Positions 27,003 to 36,650 of a stretch of DNA of 64,000 nucleotides are shown piece by piece. Both the position numbers and the translations under genes were made by a program. This DNA comes from WFQV01 sp964611145. Its GTDB lineage: Bacteria > Bacteroidota > Ignavibacteria > Ignavibacteriales > Melioribacteraceae. The number at the start of each line of letters is the position of its first letter. Position 1 is the stretch's first letter. The notes beneath the pieces were generated by a model. It was not told the DNA's origin. It made no database searches and saw only the letters and a list, made by a program, of their open reading frames with translations. The stretch covers positions 37,029 to 101,028 of the forward strand of contig CAZSYM010000005.1 of NCBI GenBank assembly GCA_964611145.1. Direction: 5' to 3'.

Positions 27003-27521
27003 CTACTTCCGTTGTTGAGCCGGTTTATTTTGAGTCCTTTTGAAATTCTTGCGTTGCTGAGACGTAGGAGTTTGGGTGCTTAGCACTCTATATCTCATTA
27101 CAAACCAAAGGGCAATTACAAGCACGAGCACAATTGCGGTATGGATTCCGAGTTCGGACAAATATCTTTGGAAAATTTTATCCGATACGTTTTCGCTAAA
27201 ATTACTTAATGTCATCTCCGCACCTATGGTCAAAAGCTTCCTTAGGCTGGAAATTATTCCGATAATAATGAAAGGAGCCAGGGGAATAATGTGTTCCTTC
27301 AAATAAGTCAGTACGGTGGACATTAATTCGAGGAGTATCATAATTAACAGCAACTCGTGAATCAGCTCGATTACCGCCTTGAATTGGTCGGTTACAACGT
27401 TTTCCACAAAGTGATAAGAGGCAAAGCCCAATATAACTATTGCCGAAACCAGCAATAGAACTGCCAAAAGTATTTGAACGACATCATCGCTTACTTGGAG
27501 ATATTTTAACGGTTTTTTCAT
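27003..27521 (-). CDS. PsiE-like (phosphate-starvation-inducible E) membrane protein
   Basis: 172 residues, four membrane segments. The middle part LIHELLLIMILLELMSTVLTYLKEHI..PFIIIGIISSLRKLL matches the PsiE family (E-L-..-Y-L..H..PL.pfi.IGIia.iRkiL). Function of PsiE is unknown; in E. coli it responds to phosphate and CRP. The ATG at 27521 has GGAG six bases upstream; a TTG two codons earlier is less likely. It follows tryptophanase by 9-15 bp, so the two are probably co-transcribed. The C-terminal tail is basic and Gln-rich. Confidence 0.8.
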   Translation of the reverse strand: MKKPLKYLQVSDDVVQILLAVLLLVSAIVILGFASYHFVENVVTDQFKAVIELIHELLLIMILLELMSTVLTYLKEHIIPLAPFIIIGIISSLRKLLTIGAEMTLSNFSENVSDKIFQRYLSELGIHTAIVLVLVIALWFVMRYRVLSTQTPTSQQRKNFKRTQNKPAQQRK

Positions 27522-27536
27522 TTTCAACTCCTTTTT

Positions 27537-28913
27537 TCAATCGAGCGGTTCGAATTTACAAGTAAAATGTCTTAACATCGGAGCTTCCTCGATTATCCTA
27601 TACCCTTTCAGTTTATCCCTGTTTTTATAGGTTTCAATCAAGACCTCCGCCACGTAGTCGATATGGCTTTGGGTATAAACCCGCCGAGGAATTGCGAGGC
27701 GAACAAGCTCCATGGGAGGCGAAATCAACTTGCCTGTTTTTTCGTCATATTTGCCGAACATAACGCTACCGATTTCCACCCCGCGCACTCCGCCTTCGAG
27801 ATAAATTTCGCATACCACGGATTGCCCCGGATACTGGTGTGGCGGGACGTGCGGCAAGAAGCGCTTGGCATCGATGTAAACCGCATGTCCTCCCGGCGGT
27901 TCTATAATCGGAATGCCCGCCTCCGTGATTTTTTCCGCCAAATAAGCGGTGCTGCGAATTCTATACTGAAGATAATTTTCATCCAGCACCTCTTCTAATC
28001 CCTGAGCCACCGCTTCCAAATCTCTTCCAGCGAGTCCGCCGTAAGTCGGGAAACCTTCCGTTACTATCAACAGATTTCTGCATTTGGTTGCCAGCTCTTC
28101 GTCGTTCATCGAGAGGAAACCGCCGATATTTACAAGCGCGTCCTTCTTGGCGCTCATCGTTGCGCCGTCCGCATAGGAAAACATTTCCTGCGCTATTTCG
28201 AGAACACTTTTGTTCTCATAGCCCTTTTCCCGCAACTTGATGAAATAGGCATTTTCCGCAAAGCGACAGGCATCGAGGAAAAGGGGAATGTCATACTTTT
28301 TACATACTTCCTTTACCTCGCGAATATTTTGCATTGAAACCGGCTGTCCCCCGCCCGAATTGTTAGTAACGGTAATCATTACAAGGGGGACATTTTCCTT
28401 GCCTACTTTTCGGATGAAGGAATCCAGAGCTTCCACGTCCATATTTCCCTTGAAATCCGCTTTTACCTCGGGATGTTTTCCTATCTCGTTCAAGAGATCC
28501 ACGGCTTCGGCGCCCGTAAATTCCACATTGGCTCGCGTGGTGTCGAAGTGTGTGTTGTTGGGAATATATTTCCCTTTCCCGCCTACTACGGAAAACAAAA
28601 TTTTTTCCGCCGCTCTCCCTTGATGAGTCGGAATAATAAATTTGTGTCCCGTGATTTTTCTCACCGTGCTTTCAAATCGGAAGAAGCTTTTCGAACCGGC
28701 ATAGGATTCGTCGCCATCCATTATTCCCGCCCATTGCTTAGCGCTCATAGCGGACGTTCCGCTATCGGTTAAAAGGTCGATTATAACATCTTCGGCGGGA
28801 ATCAAAAAAACATTGTATCCCGCTTTTTTTAATATCTCTTCCCTTTCGGCTCGAGTGGTAAAATTAATTGGCTCAACGGACTTAATTTTGAACGGCTCAA
28901 TTATAGTCTTCAT
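27537..28913 (-). CDS. tnaA: Tryptophanase
   Basis: PLP enzyme cleaving L-tryptophan to indole, pyruvate and ammonia. 458 residues. The family core is unmistakable (LLTDSGTSAMSAKQWAG, IPTHQGRAAEK, Lys257 of MSAKKD forming the Schiff base, TEGFPTYGGLAGRDLE). Tyrosine phenol-lyase is the close relative; two positions argue for tryptophanase: Ile381 in VRGVEIG, where tyrosine phenol-lyase has the phenol-binding Arg, and His449 in MLRHFT, where tryptophanase has His and tyrosine phenol-lyase Phe. No TnaC-like leader peptide or TnaB permease is seen; upstream 28914-29010 is short and AT-rich. Confidence 0.87.
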   Translation of the reverse strand: MKTIIEPFKIKSVEPINFTTRAEREEILKKAGYNVFLIPAEDVIIDLLTDSGTSAMSAKQWAGIMDGDESYAGSKSFFRFESTVRKITGHKFIIPTHQGRAAEKILFSVVGGKGKYIPNNTHFDTTRANVEFTGAEAVDLLNEIGKHPEVKADFKGNMDVEALDSFIRKVGKENVPLVMITVTNNSGGGQPVSMQNIREVKEVCKKYDIPLFLDACRFAENAYFIKLREKGYENKSVLEIAQEMFSYADGATMSAKKDALVNIGGFLSMNDEELATKCRNLLIVTEGFPTYGGLAGRDLEAVAQGLEEVLDENYLQYRIRSTAYLAEKITEAGIPIIEPPGGHAVYIDAKRFLPHVPPHQYPGQSVVCEIYLEGGVRGVEIGSVMFGKYDEKTGKLISPPMELVRLAIPRRVYTQSHIDYVAEVLIETYKNRDKLKGYRIIEEAPMLRHFTCKFEPLD

Positions 28914-29010
28914 CTCGGCATTTTATTTTTTTACGAATTTACTTTTTTAAATCTATTAAAACTTTTTGTTTTTAGTGAGAGTTTTCTCCACCTTGTAAAC
29001 TTTGACAAAT

Positions 29011-29041
29011 AAAAAACCCCTTCTCCCGAAAAGAGAAGGGG
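29011..29041 (-). terminator. Terminator after the PorV-family gene
   Basis: On the minus strand a perfect 9-bp stem (CCCCTTCTC/GAGAAGGGG) with a 7-nt loop followed by six Ts, 28 bp after the stop at 29069. It ends the receptor-cargo-PorV unit. Confidence 0.9.
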
Positions 29042-29068
29042 CGCCAAAAAATTAGGATGCGGAATCCC

Positions 29069-30094
29069 TCAGAACGTAAGAGAAACCCCGAAACTATGGG
29101 TGTTATCCAAGTATTTGTATTGTTGATAAGAATAATCCACAGCAAGGATAAACGCGCCGAAACCGTAGTAGTGCAAGCCGAAGCCGAACGTCAGACCCTC
29201 CTGGCTATCTTCCAGAAAGAGTGTTTTGTAACCTCCGCGTATAAATACGGTCTCGTCGAAAAGTGCAAGCTCGCCTCCCACGTTTACCCATTGTTTATTA
29301 TCGTTCGGATAATTGGCGTCCACGGCAAAAGTAAAGCGTTGACCTTTCATAAATTCGAAATCGCGAGAAAGCCCTATTTGTAAGCGCAGGGGCAAATCGA
29401 ACGCATCCGTAGCCAAATAAGCATCCAGCGAGGAATTGTTCCCGTTGCGTTGCGGATCGGTATCGTGCTGGACAATTAAATCATCGCCCGTCATCTGCAT
29501 TTTCGTTCCGTAATTGGCAATGCTTGTCGCAAACTTAACTCCATAAAATGGAGTGGTGAAAATAGTTCCTATATCGAAAGCAAAGCCTTGAGCGCTGGAG
29601 CTGGATATATCTTCCCGTATATATTTGAAATTAACACCTACGATAAAATTCTCGGTTATATAGCGTGCGTAGCTTAGTCCGAAAGCATAACTACCCGCGG
29701 AAAAAGTTTCTCCGATTCCGTCCGGGTGCATTTCCGTCGTAACTTCCATTTTACCATAGTTAATTGCGGTAATATTCACGCCTAAATTTCCATAATCGCC
29801 CACGGGAATAACCAATCCGAAGTAGTTCAGATTTATATCCGCAAACATTTTAGTGTAAGTAAAAAGCGCTTGCGTCTTTTTAAGCGAAGCTATTCCTGCG
29901 GGGTTCCAATACATAGCCGATGCATCGTTGGCAACGGAAGTATAAGCGGCGCCCATTGCATTTGCGCGGGGACCTATCCCGATGCTCAGGAACTTTGCCG
30001 CGGTAGTTCCCGTCTTTGTTACCTCCTGCGCATTCAAATTGAACGTAAGCAGAAAAGCAAGAAGCAACGAAGTTATTGATTTAATTTTTACCAC
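29069..30094 (-). CDS. PorV/PorQ-family outer-membrane barrel protein
   Basis: 341 residues with a signal peptide (ending LNAQ) and a FadL-like beta-barrel. The N-terminal mature region AAKFLSIGIGPRANAMGAAYTSVANDASAMYWNPAGIA (quoted in part: GPRANAMGAAYTSVANDAS) is diagnostic of PorV/PorQ (UPF0164). PorV is the T9SS shuttle that carries cargo from the translocon to the surface; many FCB genomes have several paralogues, so an exact role is not proved. GTG start with GGAG upstream. Last of three genes following the TonB receptor and the giant secreted protein. Confidence 0.88.
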   Translation of the reverse strand: MVKIKSITSLLLAFLLTFNLNAQEVTKTGTTAAKFLSIGIGPRANAMGAAYTSVANDASAMYWNPAGIASLKKTQALFTYTKMFADINLNYFGLVIPVGDYGNLGVNITAINYGKMEVTTEMHPDGIGETFSAGSYAFGLSYARYITENFIVGVNFKYIREDISSSSAQGFAFDIGTIFTTPFYGVKFATSIANYGTKMQMTGDDLIVQHDTDPQRNGNNSSLDAYLATDAFDLPLRLQIGLSRDFEFMKGQRFTFAVDANYPNDNKQWVNVGGELALFDETVFIRGGYKTLFLEDSQEGLTFGFGLHYYGFGAFILAVDYSYQQYKYLDNTHSFGVSLTF

Positions 30095-30124
30095 TTTCGC
30101 TTCTCCTTCTGTTTTTCAAACCTT

Positions 30125-33100
30125 TTATTTAATAACGGCAAATTTGCCTACCTTGGTTCCTATTCCCGGTGCGTCCACTTGGAAAATATAAACACCGTAA
30201 GAAATAGAAAGATTATCTTTCGAAAGCATATTCCATTTTTCCGTTCCGTCGTTAAGTGCCGTATTGTGATGTAATTCCTTCACAAGCTCGCCGCTTACCG
30301 TAAAGATGCGTATTGTACATTTAGCGGGCAGATGAATAAAATGCAATTCTCTGGGACCTCTTCCGCTTGTGTAAGGATTCTGAGGTTCCCAACGAGCGGA
30401 AGCCACGTACGGATTCGGAACAACTTTGATTTTATCCAGAGATTCTTTTGCCTTCTCCTTGTCTATGCGTCCCGCATGCGCAACGAATCTGAAAACATCG
30501 TCGGAAAGGAACGGTTTTTTAAGGCGTATATGTGCGGTATCGCCCGCTTGGGGAAAACGATAACCGCCCGTGGTGTCCTGTGCAAGATAGAACCACCACG
30601 TAAAGACCGTATCGCCCGCAGTGTTCTGCTCCATGAAAATTACTCTGTCCTTGTATGCACCTTTCGCCGTTAAGCGACCGTCGCCCCCGCCTTGAGGGTC
30701 AACCTCCATAAAGCCGAAGTCGATGAATTTACCCTCGCTGCGATTGTACACTTTGAAATTCACCGGTACGGCAGGGAATGCAAATCCGCTAACAGTCATC
30801 GCCGTGGATGTATCTATTCCCACATCACCGAAGATTACATCGTAATCATTGGGGCGTGGCTCGCCGCTTATTGTTAGAAAAGTGAATTTTTCGAAAGCAA
30901 AGGGCGGAATGCTGTCGTTCGTCCAGCCGGAAGTTTGCGTGTTTATCTCCACCCTCTCCTCGTTCTGGAATTTCAAACGAAAACCGTCTATAATCGGCTG
31001 CTCGTAATCGGATTCCAAGTGTGTGCTTTTATCTATCAAAACAACGTTTTCAGTGGAGTCCGTCAAGGTAAAATTCTTAGTAGTCAGGGTATCCTGAGCA
31101 CCGGCTTTTGTCGCCGCTTTAATAGTGTCTTCAAAAGTTATGTAATAAACATGTCCGTCTTTTATTTTATTGATGTCCACAATATCGTAGAAAATCTTAC
31201 CCGTAGTGGAACCTTCTACCAATTCAATTTTCCCCAGAGTGGGGGGAATATAGCCAGCTGCCGGGGCTTCCGGGGTTACCACGGCAATATTTTTTCCCAT
31301 TTTGACGCTACCGTCCGCCTGCACGGAAATTCTCATCGGGGATTCGGAGGGAATAATTCCACCCTCGGGATAACCGAAATCGTAGGAGACCAAAGCATAA
31401 TAATATTTGAAGCCGTTTTTCACGGTGGAATCCACGAATGTATGCTTTATACCCGAATCATTTCCCAAATAATAATGAACTCCGTCAATTCCCACGGAAT
31501 CGAAACCTGTAATACCGTCCTTCTTGTCGAAAATGGCAATGGGTTTTCTGAACTGGAGATTTCCGTAGCCGTTTGTAATTGTTTCCGCATCCAAAAATGC
31601 GGGGTCGGAGGCTCGGTAAATTTTGTATCCCTCAAAGTCGTTGGGATTACCACCGATTTTATAAATGTAGCGGTCGAAGGAGCTCTCCGCCACGTCATCC
31701 CAATAAAGGGTAACCTTATTATCGCCGGGAATAGCGGTCAGGGTGGGAGTAAGCGGTGCATTGGCAAACTGATAATCGTTGTTATATGTTTCCTGAACGC
31801 GAACTCTGTTGCGTAATATCGCTTGCTTCCGTATCAATCCGTCCGGGTCAATTTTGGGACCGTTTGCAAGCATCACGGCAAGGGAAATGGGTTCGGTTTG
31901 TCCCGCCTTAAGCGGGAAAAAGCTGGAAGAAACAAATAAGTCGTATTCACCCGATTGTGAGCCAAGTTGAGGTGAAAAGAATTTACCGGGAATCATAAAA
32001 TCGAACCACATTTGGACGTCGCTGTTAATGTTCAAACCGCCCGCCGGAATTTTCTGTGCATTGGTAATACCTATTTGGTCCGTTTCGGAAACGTCCGTAA
32101 CGTCAATATCAGGCTCGCCAGGTAAACCCGTGCCAGCGCCGGAAGTAGGTTTCCCGTCGCCTTCTCCGTAATCACCCGTATTCGGAACGCCGTCCAGTCC
32201 CACGTCGTCGGTGAGCGGATTCCAGTCGCCGTCATTGTCTATCCCGTCGTTACGAGCCTCGTCAACCATTTCGTCAATTCCCTCGTCCATGTTCTCGTCA
32301 ATCGCTCCGTTGCCGTCATTATCCTTTCCGTCCGCATACTTGTGTCCCAAATCTTCCTGCTTTACGTCGTAAAGAATAATATCCGTACCCGGCACTTTAT
32401 AACGATAATAGGGAGCATCCTTTGCGGCGGAGTCAATCATCGCTTGGGTTATCGTGGGGCTACCCTCCTCGCCGTCGCCGTCGTTATCTATATTATCTTT
32501 AAAAGCATGCCCGATATCATCGTCTTCCACCATCAAAAGGTGAACCTTTCCGTTTTGGAAAGCATCCATGAGAGGCCACCTTTTATATTTATCGTTTTTC
32601 ACCAAATCCACCATTTCTTGGGTTACCACGGGTGCACCCGCTTCCGCATTGCCGTTATTGTCAATATAGTCCGCATATTGCACGCCTTTTTGAGAACCGA
32701 ATGCAACGTCGGATTGATTTTCGTCTATAAGTCCGTTACCGTTGTCGTCAATCAGATTGTCGGGAATATCGGCATCGGGATTATCCGGTTGGTCTTCCAT
32801 TTGAACCCATTCTTGCGGTACTATAGGACCGTTTTCCTCGCCGTCGCCGTCATTATCGATTCTATCCGTAGCGTTACCGGGTGTTTCGAGGAAAGAAACC
32901 GCAACAATTCCCACGGGGTCGTTTCCGAACAAGGGCGCTTTATTGTCCGCATCTCGCGCCCAAAGAATATCTTCGAGCAGGTCGAAATCGGAGATATCGT
33001 CCTGCGAATCGCCGTCGCCGCCGACAAAATCCGCAAACCAAACTGTCACTCCGACTTTGTTTATATCCTTGGTCCCATCGTTTTTGATAGTGTGCAAGAT

Positions 33101-33790
33101 ATAGATGGCATCTTGAACCAAAACCTGCGACCAAGCCAAAGTTCTCACATCGATCAAAAGTCCCAGCCCCTTTCTGGTTTTATCCGTAGAATCGGGAAAA
33201 TAATATGTGTACCGGTCGTAAAGGTCGTCCGAAGCGCGGTAAAACATTTCCTGGTCGGCATTAAAAATATTTTTACCGAAATAGCCGTCCCACGCTCCGG
33301 GCCAGCCGGGGTCAACTTTATCGTTCATTTTATCTGGCCAGAATTTGGGCCACGTTGTAGGATCCGCACTATTTGCCACGGAACGCTCGGGACGATTTTC
33401 GTTGTAATATCCGGGGACAGGTTCGATGTTCCAAGATTTCCCCTGCGGAGAAGTCCTGTAATTCGGAACGTCAATTATATGCTGAGTAACTCCCTGGTCG
33501 TCCACGACCTCCCCTCCTATCAACAAAGCCTGCAAAGCGAGATAAACATGTCCCGTGTTTTTAGGCCACTCGTAAGGCGTTTGAACGGAAATGGGAAATT
33601 GTCCTCCCGTTCTACCCGTAAAACAAAAATTAAACACAGTGGTTCGTATCCTGTTACCTTCCATTTGCGCTTTTGCACGTTTACTTGCATCGCCGCGCTC
33701 TTTGCTCGGCACGTGTTGATGCGAAACTTGTGCAAACGAAAATGTGCTTAGCAAGAAAAGGACGAGAATGGCTTTCCAAAATCTTTTCAT
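30125..33790 (-). CDS. Giant secreted protein with DxDxDG repeats and C-terminal sorting domain
   Basis: 1221 residues with signal peptide (FWKAILVLFLLSTFSFAQ). Residues ~300-560 hold about six acidic calcium-loop-like repeats of the form D-x-I-D-N-D-G-D-G-E-x-G-x-P (for example DRIDNDGDGEENGP, DNIDNDGDGEEGSP, DGKDNDGNGAIDEN), reminiscent of thrombospondin-3/dockerin loops; several end in a TQxMxD phrase. A FnIII-like region follows at ~700-810. The C terminus has VVPNPYVAS then a FlgD/T9SS-type beta-sandwich ending GVYIFQVDAPGIGTKVGKFAVIK (in parts), so export through T9SS is likely. Between a TonB receptor and PorV; role in surface binding is inference. Confidence 0.8.
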   Translation of the reverse strand: MKRFWKAILVLFLLSTFSFAQVSHQHVPSKERGDASKRAKAQMEGNRIRTTVFNFCFTGRTGGQFPISVQTPYEWPKNTGHVYLALQALLIGGEVVDDQGVTQHIIDVPNYRTSPQGKSWNIEPVPGYYNENRPERSVANSADPTTWPKFWPDKMNDKVDPGWPGAWDGYFGKNIFNADQEMFYRASDDLYDRYTYYFPDSTDKTRKGLGLLIDVRTLAWSQVLVQDAIYILHTIKNDGTKDINKVGVTVWFADFVGGDGDSQDDISDFDLLEDILWARDADNKAPLFGNDPVGIVAVSFLETPGNATDRIDNDGDGEENGPIVPQEWVQMEDQPDNPDADIPDNLIDDNGNGLIDENQSDVAFGSQKGVQYADYIDNNGNAEAGAPVVTQEMVDLVKNDKYKRWPLMDAFQNGKVHLLMVEDDDIGHAFKDNIDNDGDGEEGSPTITQAMIDSAAKDAPYYRYKVPGTDIILYDVKQEDLGHKYADGKDNDGNGAIDENMDEGIDEMVDEARNDGIDNDGDWNPLTDDVGLDGVPNTGDYGEGDGKPTSGAGTGLPGEPDIDVTDVSETDQIGITNAQKIPAGGLNINSDVQMWFDFMIPGKFFSPQLGSQSGEYDLFVSSSFFPLKAGQTEPISLAVMLANGPKIDPDGLIRKQAILRNRVRVQETYNNDYQFANAPLTPTLTAIPGDNKVTLYWDDVAESSFDRYIYKIGGNPNDFEGYKIYRASDPAFLDAETITNGYGNLQFRKPIAIFDKKDGITGFDSVGIDGVHYYLGNDSGIKHTFVDSTVKNGFKYYYALVSYDFGYPEGGIIPSESPMRISVQADGSVKMGKNIAVVTPEAPAAGYIPPTLGKIELVEGSTTGKIFYDIVDINKIKDGHVYYITFEDTIKAATKAGAQDTLTTKNFTLTDSTENVVLIDKSTHLESDYEQPIIDGFRLKFQNEERVEINTQTSGWTNDSIPPFAFEKFTFLTISGEPRPNDYDVIFGDVGIDTSTAMTVSGFAFPAVPVNFKVYNRSEGKFIDFGFMEVDPQGGGDGRLTAKGAYKDRVIFMEQNTAGDTVFTWWFYLAQDTTGGYRFPQAGDTAHIRLKKPFLSDDVFRFVAHAGRIDKEKAKESLDKIKVVPNPYVASARWEPQNPYTSGRGPRELHFIHLPAKCTIRIFTVSGELVKELHHNTALNDGTEKWNMLSKDNLSISYGVYIFQVDAPGIGTKVGKFAVIK

Positions 33791-33817
33791 TTATTTATTT
33801 CCTCCTGTAAAATTCTC

Positions 33818-36499
33818 TCACATATTGAATTCAACGCCGAATTCAACTCTACGGGGCGGTGCGTAATGCCACGGACTAATTAAATACTCTTGCACCGTAT
33901 TGGGACGACGGGGGTCTTCTCCGATATTCTGTCCCGCCGTGGTATAATCGGGATCGCCCGTATCGGCAAACACATTGACAACAATGTGAGTATCCAAAAG
34001 ATTAAATACCCGCAAAAAAGTTGTCAGATTAACGTTTTTGATTTTAAATGATTTCTGAAGGCGCAAATCCATAGAAAACTGATTCGGTTTTCTACGGCTG
34101 TTCCGGGTAAATCCCGAAGTAATTCCTCTATCCGAAAAATATTGTGTTATTTGCGGTGTGTATGGCAAGCCCGTACCGTAACGTCCCAAAAGGCTTGCTC
34201 CCCAGGTGTCCCCACCGACGTAAAGATTAAAGTTCAATAAATGCCGTTGATCCCAATCGAGGGGAATCAAATAAAGGGAGGGTTCACGCGAGCTACGCTG
34301 CGCCTCGAATTCCTCTTCGGGACGAGAGTTGCTTCCTTCCGCCACTTGATATGTATAATTTAAGTTGAACGCAAAGTGATTGCTGAAACGCTTGTTAAAG
34401 CTGAGCGTAATTCCCTTGACGTTCGCATAATCTTTATTTACGTAACGGGAATAAGGCACTCCGTTCTTTGTTTCGATTATGGTGCCCGCGGTAATCCAAT
34501 TACGTATATCGCGATAAAACATTGTAACATCGAGAGCGTAAGTGTTTTCGAACTCCTGCTTGAAACCTATTTCATACATTACGGTTCTTTGAGCATTCAG
34601 GTCGGGATTTCCGTAAACCGTACCCGGGTCTCCCGAAAGCGGGACTTTATAAGTGGCATTGTCGAACAAATACCTGAACGAGGGAATTTGCAAAAAATGT
34701 CCGTAAGAAAATCTTACCACTCCGTTGGCACTTATGGGATAAGCTATTCCCAAGCGAGGACTAAGCTGGTACTTCGGAGAGGCTTTTTTATAAAAATACG
34801 GCTTTCGCTGTTCTATTGTGAGGGAATCCAACCCGGGACGCAACGGGAGATAGATGTTCGGGTCCGTGGGGTCAACAAGAACATTCCCTCTGGAATCGAA
34901 GTAATCAAAACGCAGTCCTACGTTTATAATTACATCTTGGTATTCTATTTTATCCTGGATATAAGCGGAGCCTTCGATTGGGTCGGCTTCGTAAACTTCT
35001 CGATTCTGCTCGTCCGGTTTTGGAATAGCCGGTACGAAAGGCTCCACGGGCGAGCCGTCGGGATTGAGTTTTGGCTGCAGAGAATAACCGTCCACATTTA
35101 TCTTGTGTTTGCGGAACTCAATTCCCGTCTTCATCAAATGATGCTCGGAAACCTGTGAAGTAAAATCTATCTTTCCCACAAAAGTTTGCGTCTCTCTGAA
35201 AAATCTTCCCAAGTCCGTTCCTTTTGTTGCAAAAGCATATCCAACCGTATGAAGGGAATCGGGATGGAGATAACGCTTGTCGTAAGGATCCGCATAAAGA
35301 TAGGATTTGAATTGCCTATCGAAGATAGCCGCTTTAACCGTGTAAAAAGATTTTGAAGAAAAGGTATGCGTCATCGTGAAGGTGGAGGTATAGCTGTTAT
35401 CAAATTTAAAGGGATTTCCGTCCGGTTCCCATTTGAAAAAGTGATTGTAATCCTGATAATTTTTCTTGGAGTACAATATTTCCCAATTAAATTTTATTTG
35501 TTTCGAAGCATAAAAACTAAAATTGCCTTGTCCCAACCACCGTTTACTCCAATTCATCGGAACCGGAGCGCCGTCCAATTTTTCGCCCGTCGTGGAATAT
35601 TTCCTAAAACCATAAAGATAGCCGTCGGCATAATTATAACGCCCATTGAGAAAATAAGTTACTCTTTTAGCCGTTCCGGGAACGGGTCCGCTTATATTTC
35701 CTTGAACGCTGTAATTTTGCACGGGGTCAAAATGGTCTATATAAGGGAAAACACGTGTGAAATTACTGACGTAATCTCCCGAGTAAACTCTTGCAAAGGC
35801 GTGAAAAGTTTGCCCGCCTTCTTTGGTAACGGTATTAACAATTCCCGACATAGCCTGACCGTACTCAGCGTTAAAAGTTCCGCTGATAACCTGCAGTTCC
35901 TGTACGGAGCTGTTATCTATATCGATTCCCTGACTATTATCGTAAGCGTCCGTAATCGAAATGCCGTTTACCCAGTAGGCGATTTCCGAGGAACGTCCGC
36001 CGCGAATATGAAACTCGCCACCCGCGCCGCGGTTCACTCCCGCTTGCAATTGCAAAACGTCGCTCAGCTCTGCTACGGGTAAGTTTTTTATTTCATCGGC
36101 GGTAACGCGCGCTTCTGTTGCAGTTACGTCTTTTCTTATCAATTCCTTGCCACCCGTCACGACAACCTCGCCGAGCTTAACTGTCGTGGGCGCTAATTGA
36201 AAGTCCTGACGAGTCGTTAAATCCACGGAAATCAAGACGTTTTCCGCCACCACAGTTTGATACCCTATATATTGAGCCTTCACGGTATATCGCCCGGGAG
36301 GAATGTTAAGTATCACATAACGTCCGTCCATATCCGTTGCGGCGCCCAACATTGTCCCTTCGATAGTAATGTTCACAAAGGGAAGGGGTTCGCCCGTTTC
36401 TTTATCGGTTACTTTTCCGGTCAGCTTCCCAGTCGTACCCGCAAAAAGCATGGTAGAAGTGAAAAGCAAAACCGTCAAATAAATTAGCATCCGCTTCAT
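33818..36499 (-). CDS. TonB-dependent receptor with carboxypeptidase-regulatory-like N-domain
   Basis: 893-residue outer-membrane receptor. Signal peptide (ending LFAG), then a CarboxypepD_reg-like domain at ~22-105 (GKLTGKVTDKETGEPLPFVNI, shown in part), a plug at ~115-225 containing ELSDVLQLQAGVNRGAGGEFHIRGGRSSE in parts, and a 22-strand type barrel to the C terminus. It lacks a SusD partner; instead it is followed by the giant secreted protein and PorV. The ligand is unknown. The ATG has AGGAG upstream. Confidence 0.9.
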   Translation of the reverse strand: MKRMLIYLTVLLFTSTMLFAGTTGKLTGKVTDKETGEPLPFVNITIEGTMLGAATDMDGRYVILNIPPGRYTVKAQYIGYQTVVAENVLISVDLTTRQDFQLAPTTVKLGEVVVTGGKELIRKDVTATEARVTADEIKNLPVAELSDVLQLQAGVNRGAGGEFHIRGGRSSEIAYWVNGISITDAYDNSQGIDIDNSSVQELQVISGTFNAEYGQAMSGIVNTVTKEGGQTFHAFARVYSGDYVSNFTRVFPYIDHFDPVQNYSVQGNISGPVPGTAKRVTYFLNGRYNYADGYLYGFRKYSTTGEKLDGAPVPMNWSKRWLGQGNFSFYASKQIKFNWEILYSKKNYQDYNHFFKWEPDGNPFKFDNSYTSTFTMTHTFSSKSFYTVKAAIFDRQFKSYLYADPYDKRYLHPDSLHTVGYAFATKGTDLGRFFRETQTFVGKIDFTSQVSEHHLMKTGIEFRKHKINVDGYSLQPKLNPDGSPVEPFVPAIPKPDEQNREVYEADPIEGSAYIQDKIEYQDVIINVGLRFDYFDSRGNVLVDPTDPNIYLPLRPGLDSLTIEQRKPYFYKKASPKYQLSPRLGIAYPISANGVVRFSYGHFLQIPSFRYLFDNATYKVPLSGDPGTVYGNPDLNAQRTVMYEIGFKQEFENTYALDVTMFYRDIRNWITAGTIIETKNGVPYSRYVNKDYANVKGITLSFNKRFSNHFAFNLNYTYQVAEGSNSRPEEEFEAQRSSREPSLYLIPLDWDQRHLLNFNLYVGGDTWGASLLGRYGTGLPYTPQITQYFSDRGITSGFTRNSRRKPNQFSMDLRLQKSFKIKNVNLTTFLRVFNLLDTHIVVNVFADTGDPDYTTAGQNIGEDPRRPNTVQEYLISPWHYAPPRRVEFGVEFNM

Positions 36500-36650
36500 T
36501 TATTTTCTCCTTTAACGATGATGTTTTTTCTTTAAGGTCATTTATTCCCCGTGCGAGAAATTTTTCTTGCCTATGAAGACGTTTCCAAAATGTGCTTCGG
36601 AACGACTTTTAAAGGCGGTGTAAAAGTAACAAAAACAAAATTAAGCCTTT

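Noticed and set aside
32342..33751. 469-codon open frame on the plus strand inside the giant secreted protein gene
   Set aside because: It is the mirror of the acidic-repeat gene: no RBS, Ile/Val/Arg-rich product as expected from reversing Asp/Asn/Gly codons, and it lies opposite a gene with signal peptide and sorting tail.
34376..35158. 260-codon open frame opposite the TonB receptor
   Set aside because: Shadow of a well-supported receptor gene; no RBS and no recognisable domain.
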